Positions 57,878-64,000 of a DNA stretch of 64,000 nt are shown here, in pieces (the stretch's first letter is position 1; each line of letters starts with the position of its first letter). The stretch covers positions 1 to 64,000 of the forward strand of contig NZ_BAAAXG010000006.1 in assembly GCF_039535475.1 (NCBI RefSeq). Direction: 5' to 3'. The notes below the pieces were generated by a model that was not told where the DNA came from, ran no database searches, and saw nothing but the letters and a program-made list of their open reading frames with translations. This DNA comes from Streptomyces showdoensis (lineage in GTDB: Bacteria; Actinomycetota; Actinomycetes; Streptomycetales; Streptomycetaceae). Position numbers and translations under genes: made by a program.

Positions 57878-58677
57878 CGGTGGACGGCGGTCTCCGCGGC
57901 GCGGGCGAGGGCGCGGCGGTCCGGATGCCGGGTGCCGGGTATCGGGTCCAGTATCCGGATGTCGGCGACGAGCCGCCGTGCCGTCACGATCCGCCACAGG
58001 GAGGCCCCCAGGGGGTCGTCCCCGACGAAGGCCGCGGGGCCCACGGGCCGGTAGGCGATCCGTACCGGCTGGACGTCGGATCCGGTGTCCAGGGCGGCCT
58101 GGAACGCGGCCGGGCGGAAGGCGCCCTCGCCGCGCCCGCACCACGTCGACCCCTCCGGGAAGACGACCACCCGGCCGCCGCCCGCCAGGACGCAGCTCAT
58201 GGCGCCCACGGTCCCGGGCAGGCTCCTGAGGCGGTCGCGGTCGATGAAGAGGGTGCCGCCGAAGGCGGCGAGCCGGCCGAGCAGGGGCCAGCCCCGTACC
58301 TCGCGCTTGGCGAGCATCCGGCCCGGCAGGACGGCGGCGATCAGCGGGACGTCCAGCCAGGAGAGGTGGTTGGCCACCACCAGGAGCGGCCCGCCGGGGA
58401 GCGTCGCGGGCCCGTGGACCCGGATCCGCACCCCGAAGGCGCGGAGCACCGCCCGGCACCAGCGGCGGACCAGGAACAGGCGCCAGGCGGCGGGGAGCGG
58501 GGCCGCGAACGGGGCGAGGAGCACCCCGAGGAGCACGGCCGCGAGCCCGGCGGCGAGCCGGACCACGCCCCGGGCCGCCGCCGCGCGCGGGGCGTCGGGC
58601 CCGGGGTGGGCGGCGCACCGGCCCGGGGTGCAGGGCGCCGTGGGGAGCCACGGCGAAGGGGCCGTGGGGGTGCTCAC
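57772..58677 (-). CDS. olsA: 1-acyl-glycerol-3-phosphate acyltransferase-like, ornithine lipid type
   Basis: 301-aa PlsC-family enzyme. A membrane helix (LAAGLAAVLLGVLLAPFAA) precedes the catalytic NHLSWLD (HxxxxD), FGGTLFIDRDRLRS and VFPEGSTW blocks. GTG start overlaps the stop of the GNAT gene upstream (GTGA). The last 35 or so residues (Ser/Arg/Pro-rich) are coded antisense to egtD and look like read-through beyond a normal end. With the upstream N-acyltransferase it fits OlsB-OlsA ornithine lipid synthesis; general phospholipid acylation is the alternative. Confidence 0.85.
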   Translation of the reverse strand: MSTPTAPSPWLPTAPCTPGRCAAHPGPDAPRAAAARGVVRLAAGLAAVLLGVLLAPFAAPLPAAWRLFLVRRWCRAVLRAFGVRIRVHGPATLPGGPLLVVANHLSWLDVPLIAAVLPGRMLAKREVRGWPLLGRLAAFGGTLFIDRDRLRSLPGTVGAMSCVLAGGGRVVVFPEGSTWCGRGEGAFRPAAFQAALDTGSDVQPVRIAYRPVGPAAFVGDDPLGASLWRIVTARRLVADIRILDPIPGTRHPDRRALARAAETAVHRQPTVASDSANRPSSSVHQRASVSPASASSLRTPS

Positions 58678-59486
58678 CGGACCGGCGCGAGCGAGAGGAA
58701 GTGGCGCAGGTAGCGGGGGTTGGTCCGGCGCAGCGACAGCAGGACGTAGAGGTCGGCCACGCCGAAGTCGGGGTCGTGGGCCGGGGCGCCGCACACCCAG
58801 GCGCCGAGCCGGAGGTAGCCGCGCAGCAGCGCGGGCAGCTCGGTGCGGCCCTGGGCGGGGGCGGCGGCGTCGGGGGTCCAGAGCCGGTGCGGGGTGACCC
58901 AGTACTCCTCGGGCGCGAGGTGCTTGGCCTTGACGGTGTCCCAGGTGGCGGCGGCCAGGGTGCCGCCGTCGGCGAGCGGCACGGAGCAGCAGCCGGCGAG
59001 CCACTCGTGCCCGGTGCGGGTCATGTAGCGGGCGAGCCCGGCCCAGATGAGGGCGATGACGGCGCCGTTGCGGTGGGCGGGGTGGACGCAGGAGCGGCCG
59101 ACCTCGACCAGGTCGTGGCGGATGGGGGCGAGCCGGGTGAGGTCGAACTCGCTCTCCGAGTAGAGCCGCCCCGCGACGGCGGCGCGGTCGGGCGGCAGCA
59201 CCCGGTAGGTGCCGACGACCTCGCCGGTGTCCTCGACCCGTACGAGGAGGTGGTCGCAGTAGGCGTCGAAGGCGTCGCTGTCGAGGCCGGGTTCCGGCCC
59301 GTCGAGGACGGCGCCCATCTCGCCCGCGAAGACCTGGTGCCGCAGCCGCTGGGCGGCGCGGACGTCGTCCTGGTCGCGGGCGAGGCCGACGACGTAGCGG
59401 GGCTGCGGCCCGCCCCCCGCCTGCGGCTGGGCCGGTACGGCCACGACCGGTGCGGCGACGGGCTGGGCGAGGGGTACTGCGGCCAT
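58674..59486 (-). CDS. olsB: Ornithine N-acyltransferase-like GNAT protein
   Basis: 270-aa protein of the OlsB/hemolysin-like GNAT family. RYVVGLARDQDDVRAAQRLRHQVF start, DAYCDHLLVRVEDTGEVVGTYRVL, VEVGRSCVHPAHRNGAVIALIW (acyl carrier binding) and ARYMTRTGHEWLAGCCSVPL are diagnostic. It would transfer a 3-hydroxyacyl chain to ornithine. The first 30 residues are Pro/Ala-rich. Translationally coupled to the acyltransferase gene. Confidence 0.85.
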   Translation of the reverse strand: MAAVPLAQPVAAPVVAVPAQPQAGGGPQPRYVVGLARDQDDVRAAQRLRHQVFAGEMGAVLDGPEPGLDSDAFDAYCDHLLVRVEDTGEVVGTYRVLPPDRAAVAGRLYSESEFDLTRLAPIRHDLVEVGRSCVHPAHRNGAVIALIWAGLARYMTRTGHEWLAGCCSVPLADGGTLAAATWDTVKAKHLAPEEYWVTPHRLWTPDAAAPAQGRTELPALLRGYLRLGAWVCGAPAHDPDFGVADLYVLLSLRRTNPRYLRHFLSLAPVR

Positions 59487-59520
59487 GTCGGGCTCCTCCG
59501 GCGGTACGGAAGGGACGGGG

Positions 59521-59553
59521 GGAGCCGGACCGGGTGAGCGGTGGTCCGGCTCC
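59521..59553. terminator. Hairpin between solute-binding and olsB genes
   Basis: Perfect 11-bp arms GGAGCCGGACC / GGTCCGGCTCC with an 11-nt loop; the plus-strand side is followed by TTGTTTCTT. Ends the minus-strand solute-binding transcript before olsB. Confidence 0.7.
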
Positions 59554-59649
59554 TTGTTTCTTCCGTGACCGGCTGGATTCGACGTGACCGTGCGGGGGCC
59601 GGTTGGTGTGGAGGCGCTGAATGCTGTCCGGCGGCCGGACGGGCGCCGG

Positions 59650-60897
59650 CTACTCCGCCAGGCCGCTGGTGATCTGCTCGGAGGCCTCCTTGGCGGCCTG
59701 CCGGGGGTCGCCGCCCTGGAGGACGGCGGTCATGTACGGCTTGATGGGGTTGGAGCCCTCGATGTCGGCCCACTGCGGGGAGTTGGGGGTGGCCCGGCCG
59801 CGGGCGGCGCCGACGGCCATGGTGGCGGTGGCCTCCTGGTCCTCGACGGCGGAGGCCAGCGAGGCCTTGTTGGGGACGTAGTTCATGGCGCGGGCGAGTT
59901 CGGTCTGCCACTTCTCGCCGGCCAGGGCCTTGACGACGTCGAGGGCGGCGGCGCGCTCGGGGGCGTTCTCCGGGATGATCAGGTCGGAGCCGCCGGTGAA
60001 GACGGCGCAGGGCTGGCCCGCCTTCTTGCCGGGTATCGGGAAGAAGCCCAGCTTGTCCTTGAGGCCGGGGTTGGCCTTGGTGATGACGGGGATGGCGCTG
60101 GGGGTCGCGATGATCTGGGCGACCTTGCCCTTGGCGAAGACCTCGGCCTGCGGCGGGTTCTGCTCGTCGGCGTCCTTGGGGCCCTGGCCGTGGGACTGGA
60201 GGTCCTTGTAGAACTCCATGCCCCGCAGGGCGGCGGCGCTGTCGAGGGTGCCGGTCCAGCCGCCGCCCTTCTCGACGGCGAGCTCGCCGCCCTCGTCCCA
60301 GATGAAGCCGGACAGGGTGTACCAGTCCTGGCCCGCCAGGTAGATGCCCTGGTTGCCGTCCCCGTTGAGCTTCTCGGTGTCCTCGAGCCACTGGGCGCGG
60401 GTGGCGGGCGGCTTGGTGATGCCGCCCCGCGCGAACAGGTCCTTGTTGTAGATGACGATGCGGTTGGCCGCGTACCAGGGGATGCCGTACTGGGCGCCGC
60501 CGATGGAGCCGGGCTCGGCGAGACCGGGGAGCCAGTCCTGGCTGCCGAGGTCGCGGACCGACTCCAGGGTGAGGTCGTAGAGCTTCTCGGTGTCGGCGTA
60601 CTGCGCGACCTGGGTGTTGCCGACCTCGATGACGTCGGGTCCGCCCTCGCCCTTGATGGCCTCCGTGACCTTCTTCCCGATGCCGGTCCACTCCTGGATG
60701 GTGAACTTCAGCTCGATGTCGTCGTGCTCGGCCTCGAAGTCCTTCGTGAAGCGCTGCAGGAAGTCGTCGCTGACGCTGTCCCGCATCAGCCAGACGTTGA
60801 CCGTGCGGGTGCCACCGCCCCCCGGGAGGAGACCGCACCCCGAGAGGACGAGGGCGGAGACGACTGCCAGCGGACAGACGAGATGGCGGTTCTTCAC
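59650..60897 (-). CDS. Extracellular solute-binding lipoprotein, sugar type
   Basis: 415-aa family 1 ABC solute-binding protein. Lipobox VLSGC at about residue 21, then TVNVWLMRDSVSDDFLQRF, GGPDVIEVGNTQVAQYAD, GIPWYAANRIVIYNKDLF and FTGGSDLIIPENAP, typical of disaccharide/oligosaccharide binders. GTG start with AAGGTGA upstream. There are no permease genes nearby, so it is an orphan that must use a transporter coded elsewhere. DasR-like sites upstream point to N-acetylglucosamine or chito-oligosaccharide metabolism. Confidence 0.9.
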   Translation of the reverse strand: MKNRHLVCPLAVVSALVLSGCGLLPGGGGTRTVNVWLMRDSVSDDFLQRFTKDFEAEHDDIELKFTIQEWTGIGKKVTEAIKGEGGPDVIEVGNTQVAQYADTEKLYDLTLESVRDLGSQDWLPGLAEPGSIGGAQYGIPWYAANRIVIYNKDLFARGGITKPPATRAQWLEDTEKLNGDGNQGIYLAGQDWYTLSGFIWDEGGELAVEKGGGWTGTLDSAAALRGMEFYKDLQSHGQGPKDADEQNPPQAEVFAKGKVAQIIATPSAIPVITKANPGLKDKLGFFPIPGKKAGQPCAVFTGGSDLIIPENAPERAAALDVVKALAGEKWQTELARAMNYVPNKASLASAVEDQEATATMAVGAARGRATPNSPQWADIEGSNPIKPYMTAVLQGGDPRQAAKEASEQITSGLAE

Positions 60898-61016
60898 GTA
60901 GGTCACCTTCTGCGTTCCAGGGCACGGGCTGCGGCATGGAGTGCGGCGGCATGGGGGGCTGACCCGACGTGTGGGGGACCTGAGGGGAGGTTCGCGCGGG
61001 TATGTGGCCTGGATTC

Positions 61017-61053
61017 TGGTCTGGACCAAAGCGGATGGTCAAGTCCTTGACCA
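61017..61053. promoter_or_regulatory. Two DasR-like operator sites
   Basis: TGGTCTGGACCA (61017-61028) matches the DasR core TGGTCTAGACCA as I remember it at 11 of 12 positions. A second perfect inverted repeat TGGTCAAG-TC-CTTGACCA (61036-61053) follows. Both lie upstream of the solute-binding gene (minus) and of dodecin (plus). Confidence 0.6.
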
Positions 61054-61158
61054 CTTCGGCCGCCGGTGCGGGCGTCGGCCGGGCGGCTGCCGACGTGTCG
61101 CGGACCGCGGCGCCGTGGGGCACGGTGGAGGGAACGCACCGAGAGGAGTCCGGCTCCC

Positions 61159-61374
61159 ATGTCGAACCACACCTACCGCGTCACCGAGATCGTCGGCACG
61201 TCCACCGAGGGCGTCGACCAGGCCATCCGCAACGGGATCGAGCGCGCCGCGCAGACCCTGCGGGGCCTCGACTGGTTCGAGGTCACCCAGGTCCGCGGGC
61301 ATCTCGTCGACGGGTCGATCGAGCATTACCAGGTCGGGCTCAAGGTCGGCTTCCGCCTGGAGGACGAGGGCTGA
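61159..61374 (+). CDS. Dodecin
   Basis: 71-aa flavin-storing dodecin: MSNHTYRVTEIVGTSTEGVD start, LDWFEVTQVRGHLVDG with the flavin-stacking tryptophan, and EHYQVGLKVGFRLED end. It forms a hollow dodecamer holding FMN or riboflavin. GAGAGGAGT ribosome site. Followed by a remarkable perfect hairpin. Confidence 0.95.
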   Translation: MSNHTYRVTEIVGTSTEGVDQAIRNGIERAAQTLRGLDWFEVTQVRGHLVDGSIEHYQVGLKVGFRLEDEG

Positions 61375-61378
61375 CGCG

Positions 61379-61439
61379 GATCGGAATGACGTCATCCGGC
61401 ACCTTGGCGTCCAAGGTGCCGGATGACGTCATTCCGATC
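61379..61439. terminator. 61-bp perfect inverted repeat after dodecin
   Basis: 29-bp arms (61379-61407 and 61411-61439) with no mismatch and a 3-nt loop CGT; each arm contains the 8-bp palindrome TGACGTCA. It lies 5 bp past the dodecin stop and 34 bp before the convergent phosphatase stop, so it most simply terminates both transcripts. Such length is unusual for a terminator. Confidence 0.75.
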
Positions 61440-61472
61440 ACGTATGCCGCATACCGGGGCGGGTCGGCGTCC

Positions 61473-61961
61473 TCAGGTCCGCCCCTCCCCCTCCTGCGCC
61501 TCCGTCAGCGCCTCCGAAGGCGCCGCCCAGCGGGCCCGCACCACCGTGAAGCCGGCGCCCTCGGCGGCGTCGCAGACCAGCTCGTCGTCGTCGACCAGCA
61601 TGCGGACCTCGCGGGCCTCGCCGATCCGGCGCAGCACCTCCAGCTTGGTCTGCCGCGCCGGGCGGAAGTCACGGTCCCGGCGCATGTGGACCGGGCCCTC
61701 GGGAAGGCCGTGGGCGGCGAGCCAGGCGAGCGTGTCGCGGCGGCAGCGCTCGGGCCGGCCGGTGAGGTAGACGATGTCGCACTCCTCGGCGGCCTCCCGG
61801 CACAGCGCGAGGCCCTCGTCGAGCGGCGGGTCCTGCGGGGCGGCGGCGAAGAAGCCGTTCCAGTCGCGCGGCCCGCCCTCCAGGAAGTGCTGGCGGTGGG
61901 CGGTGGAGCTCAGGGTGTTGTCCAGGTCGAAGACGGCCACGGGCCTGCGGTGTCGGGTCAC
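61473..61961 (-). CDS. HAD-superfamily phosphatase
   Basis: 162-aa HAD protein of the small acid-phosphatase / polynucleotide kinase-phosphatase type: VAVFDLDNTLSST (DxDN), IVYLTGRPERCRRDT (motif II with Thr), lysine in RQTKLEVLRRI and acidic VRMLVDDDELVCDAA. Substrate likely a phosphate monoester on a nucleotide or nucleic acid end. GTG start with GGGGGA almost adjacent. Confidence 0.87.
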   Translation of the reverse strand: MTRHRRPVAVFDLDNTLSSTAHRQHFLEGGPRDWNGFFAAAPQDPPLDEGLALCREAAEECDIVYLTGRPERCRRDTLAWLAAHGLPEGPVHMRRDRDFRPARQTKLEVLRRIGEAREVRMLVDDDELVCDAAEGAGFTVVRARWAAPSEALTEAQEGEGRT

Positions 61962-62021
61962 TCCCCCAGCCTAGGCACCGGCGCCCGGGAATCCACGGTG
62001 CCGTGACGCGTTGAACCTTCC

Positions 62022-63107
62022 GTGAGCACCACGGCGACAGCACTCGAAGGCATCCGGTTCTCGGTCCTGGACCGTTCCCGCACCCGGGAGGGCGAGGACG
62101 CGGGGCAGGCGCTGCGCGACACGGTGGCGCTGGCCCGGGAGGCGGAGGCACTGGGCTACCACCGGTTCTGGGTGTCGGAGCACCACGGCGTGCCGGGGGT
62201 GGCCGGTTCGGCACCGACCGTGCTCGCCGCGGCGGTGGCGGGGGCGACCTCACGGATCCGGGTGGGCACGGGCGGCGTGATGCTGCCGAACCACCAGCCG
62301 ATGGTGGTGGCCGAGCAGTTCGGGGTGCTCGCGTCCCTCTTCCCGGGGCGGATCGACATGGGGCTCGGACGGTCGGTCGGGTTCACCGACGGCATCCGTC
62401 GGGCGCTCGGCCGGGACAAGGAGGACGCCGACCGGTTCGGCGCGCAGCTGACGGAGCTGCTGGGCTGGTTCACCGGGGAGCAGACCGCCCATCCGCAGGT
62501 GCACGCCCGCCCGGCGGAGGGCCTGCGGGTGCCGCCGTTCGTGCTCGCCACGGGCGAGGGCGCGGCCATCGCGGCGGCGGCCGGGCTGCCGCTGGTGATC
62601 GGGGATCTGCGCGGGCGCTCCCGGATGCTGGAGGCGGTCGACGCCTACCGGGCCGCGTTCCGGCCGTCGGTCTGGGCGGCGGAGCCGTACGTGGTGGTGG
62701 CGGGCACGGTCGCGGTGGCGGCGACCGACGAGGAGGCGCGGCGGCTGCTGATGCCGGAGGCGTGGTCGCTCGCGTACGCGCGGACCCGGGGCGCCTTCCC
62801 GCCGCTGCTGCCGCCGGAGCGGATCGAGGGCCTTCAGGCACCCGGGGCTCCGGAGGGGATGACGGAGAAGCAGCGTGACTTCTACCTGTCCGGGCTCCAG
62901 GGGCACGTCCACGGCACCGAGGAGCGGGTCGCCGAGGAGCTGGCGCGGGCGGTGGAGGAGAGCGGGGCACGCGAAGTGCTGGTGACGACGAGCACGTACG
63001 ACCGTGGCGCGCTGCTCGACTCGTACCGCAGGCTCGCCCGTCTGGCGGGCCTGACCAGGGCAAACGTGCCGGGCGGCCTAGAATCGTCGGATGCACAGCC
63101 GCACTGA
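62022..63107 (+). CDS. LLM-class flavin-dependent oxidoreductase
   Basis: 361-aa luciferase-like monooxygenase fold: YHRFWVSEHHGVPGVAGSAP, RIRVGTGGVMLPNHQPMVVAEQFG and RIDMGLGRSVGFTDG are the MsnO8-type family core. Binds FMN or F420. Substrate unknown. GTG start. Its last 17 bp overlap the start of the UvrA-like gene. Confidence 0.9.
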   Translation: MSTTATALEGIRFSVLDRSRTREGEDAGQALRDTVALAREAEALGYHRFWVSEHHGVPGVAGSAPTVLAAAVAGATSRIRVGTGGVMLPNHQPMVVAEQFGVLASLFPGRIDMGLGRSVGFTDGIRRALGRDKEDADRFGAQLTELLGWFTGEQTAHPQVHARPAEGLRVPPFVLATGEGAAIAAAAGLPLVIGDLRGRSRMLEAVDAYRAAFRPSVWAAEPYVVVAGTVAVAATDEEARRLLMPEAWSLAYARTRGAFPPLLPPERIEGLQAPGAPEGMTEKQRDFYLSGLQGHVHGTEERVAEELARAVEESGAREVLVTTSTYDRGALLDSYRRLARLAGLTRANVPGGLESSDAQPH

Positions 63108-64000
63108 CGCCCCGCCTGCGCCTCCCGGGCCCCACGATCCGTTCGTTCGCGTGCGGGGCGCCCGTGAGCACAATCTGAAGGGTGTGGACGTCGACGTCCC
63201 GCGCGACGCGCTGACCGTCTTCACCGGTGTGTCGGGGTCGGGGAAGTCCTCGCTGGCGTTCGGGACGATCTACGCGGAGGCGCAGCGGCGCTACTTCGAG
63301 TCGGTGGCGCCGTACGCCCGCCGGCTCATCCACCAGGTGGGGGCGCCCAAGGTCGGGGAGATCACCGGGCTGCCGCCGGCGGTGTCGCTGGAGCAGCGCA
63401 GGGCCGCGCCGAACGCGCGCTCCTCGGTCGGCACGGTGACGACGCTCTCCAACTCGCTGCGGATGCTGTTCTCCCGGGCCGGCACGTATCCGCCGGGGGC
63501 GGAGCGGCTGGACTCCGACGCCTTCTCCCCCAACACGGCCGCCGGGGCCTGTCCTTCCTGCCACGGCATCGGCCGGGTGCACGGGACGAGCGAGGAACTG
63601 CTCGTACCCGACCCTGAATTGTCGATCCGCGACGGCGCCATCGCCGCCTGGCCGGGCGCCTGGCAGGGCAAGAACCTGCGGGACGTGCTGGACACCCTGG
63701 GGTACGACGTCGACCGGCCCTGGCGGGAGCTGGCCGCGGAGGACCGGGAGTGGATCCTGTTCACGGACGAGCAGCCCGTGGTGACGGTCCATCCGGTACG
63801 GGAGGCCGGGCGGATCCAGCGCCCGTACCAGGGCACGTACATGAGCGCCCGGCGCTATGTGATGCACACCTTCTCGGATTCGAAGAGCGCGACGCTGCGG
63901 GCGAAGGCCGAGCGGTTCCTGACCAGCAGCCCCTGCCCGGTCTGCGGGGGCGGGCGGCTGCGGCCCGAGGCGATGGCGGTGACCTTCGCGGGGCGGACCA
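63091..64000 (+). CDS. UvrA-like ABC ATPase, cut by window end
   Basis: First 303 codons of an excinuclease UvrA-type protein. RVRGAREHNLKGVDVDVP, Walker A GVSGSGKSSLAFGT, FESVAPYARRLIHQVG, a first zinc module CPSCHGIGR and a second Cys pair CPVCGGGRL. The short N-terminus and the linker layout fit UvrA paralogues linked to drug resistance (DrrC-like) rather than the housekeeping UvrA, but the rest is needed to decide. ATG at 63091 within the end of the oxidoreductase gene. No stop in the window. Confidence 0.88.
   Translation, partial: MHSRTDAPPAPPGPHDPFVRVRGAREHNLKGVDVDVPRDALTVFTGVSGSGKSSLAFGTIYAEAQRRYFESVAPYARRLIHQVGAPKVGEITGLPPAVSLEQRRAAPNARSSVGTVTTLSNSLRMLFSRAGTYPPGAERLDSDAFSPNTAAGACPSCHGIGRVHGTSEELLVPDPELSIRDGAIAAWPGAWQGKNLRDVLDTLGYDVDRPWRELAAEDREWILFTDEQPVVTVHPVREAGRIQRPYQGTYMSARRYVMHTFSDSKSATLRAKAERFLTSSPCPVCGGGRLRPEAMAVTFAGRT

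Overview
The window is high-G+C actinobacterial chromosome, almost certainly Streptomyces and probably close to S. venezuelae. The grounds are the codon use, many GTG starts, ergothioneine and ornithine-lipid genes of the actinobacterial type, a DasR-like operator, an ECF42 sigma factor with its DGPF partner, and a class IV lanthipeptide precursor nearly the same as venezuelin. All calls come from reading the sequence; no database was searched.

Regions. (1) 0.2-5.3 kb, minus strand: a complete venezuelin-type class IV lanthipeptide operon (synthetase, precursor, ABC ATPase, permease). (2) 5.3-10.8 kb: a three-gene hydrolase operon (secreted lipase-like protein, alpha/beta hydrolase, carboxylesterase), a GH16-type glucanase, a RidA remnant and a MarR regulator. 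(3) 11.1-22.4 kb: a foreign-looking island bounded by two copies of the 3' end of a pirin gene. Two 30-bp core sequences differing at one base lie at its edges. It holds a decayed enolase-superfamily gene; a six-gene plus-strand operon (Pycsar-type membrane effector, CRP-like cyclic-nucleotide sensor with a TTA codon, class III nucleotide cyclase, P-loop NTPase, two unknown proteins); and a 1503-aa NTPase with a C-terminal PD-(D/E)XK nuclease on the minus strand. This is the best candidate for a little-described immune system.

(4) 22.3-31 kb: intact pirin, a TPR protein, an unexplained two-gene unit (beta-helix protein plus a 900-aa unknown), and a probable metal-responsive trio (DUF6153, DUF305, sialidase-like lipoprotein) behind a CsoR-like palindrome. 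(5) 31-45 kb: a secreted propeller/lectin protein; an ECF42 pair with a matching promoter; an amidohydrolase and NCS1 permease opposite a TetR regulator with a clear operator; a degenerate exonuclease and an Lpd-like reductase; thioredoxin; and a thiolase. (6) 45-53.5 kb: a LacI regulator and MFS exporter, a hydrolase, an NfeD-like/flotillin pair, small proteins, a GH18 protein, a PemK-like protein and a PARG-like hydrolase. (7) 53.5-64 kb: egtABCD, olsBA-like acyltransferases, an orphan solute-binding lipoprotein behind DasR-like sites, dodecin followed by a 61-bp perfect hairpin, a HAD phosphatase, an LLM flavin oxidoreductase and the start of a UvrA-like gene cut by the window end.

No tRNA, rRNA, CRISPR array, transposase or integrase was seen.
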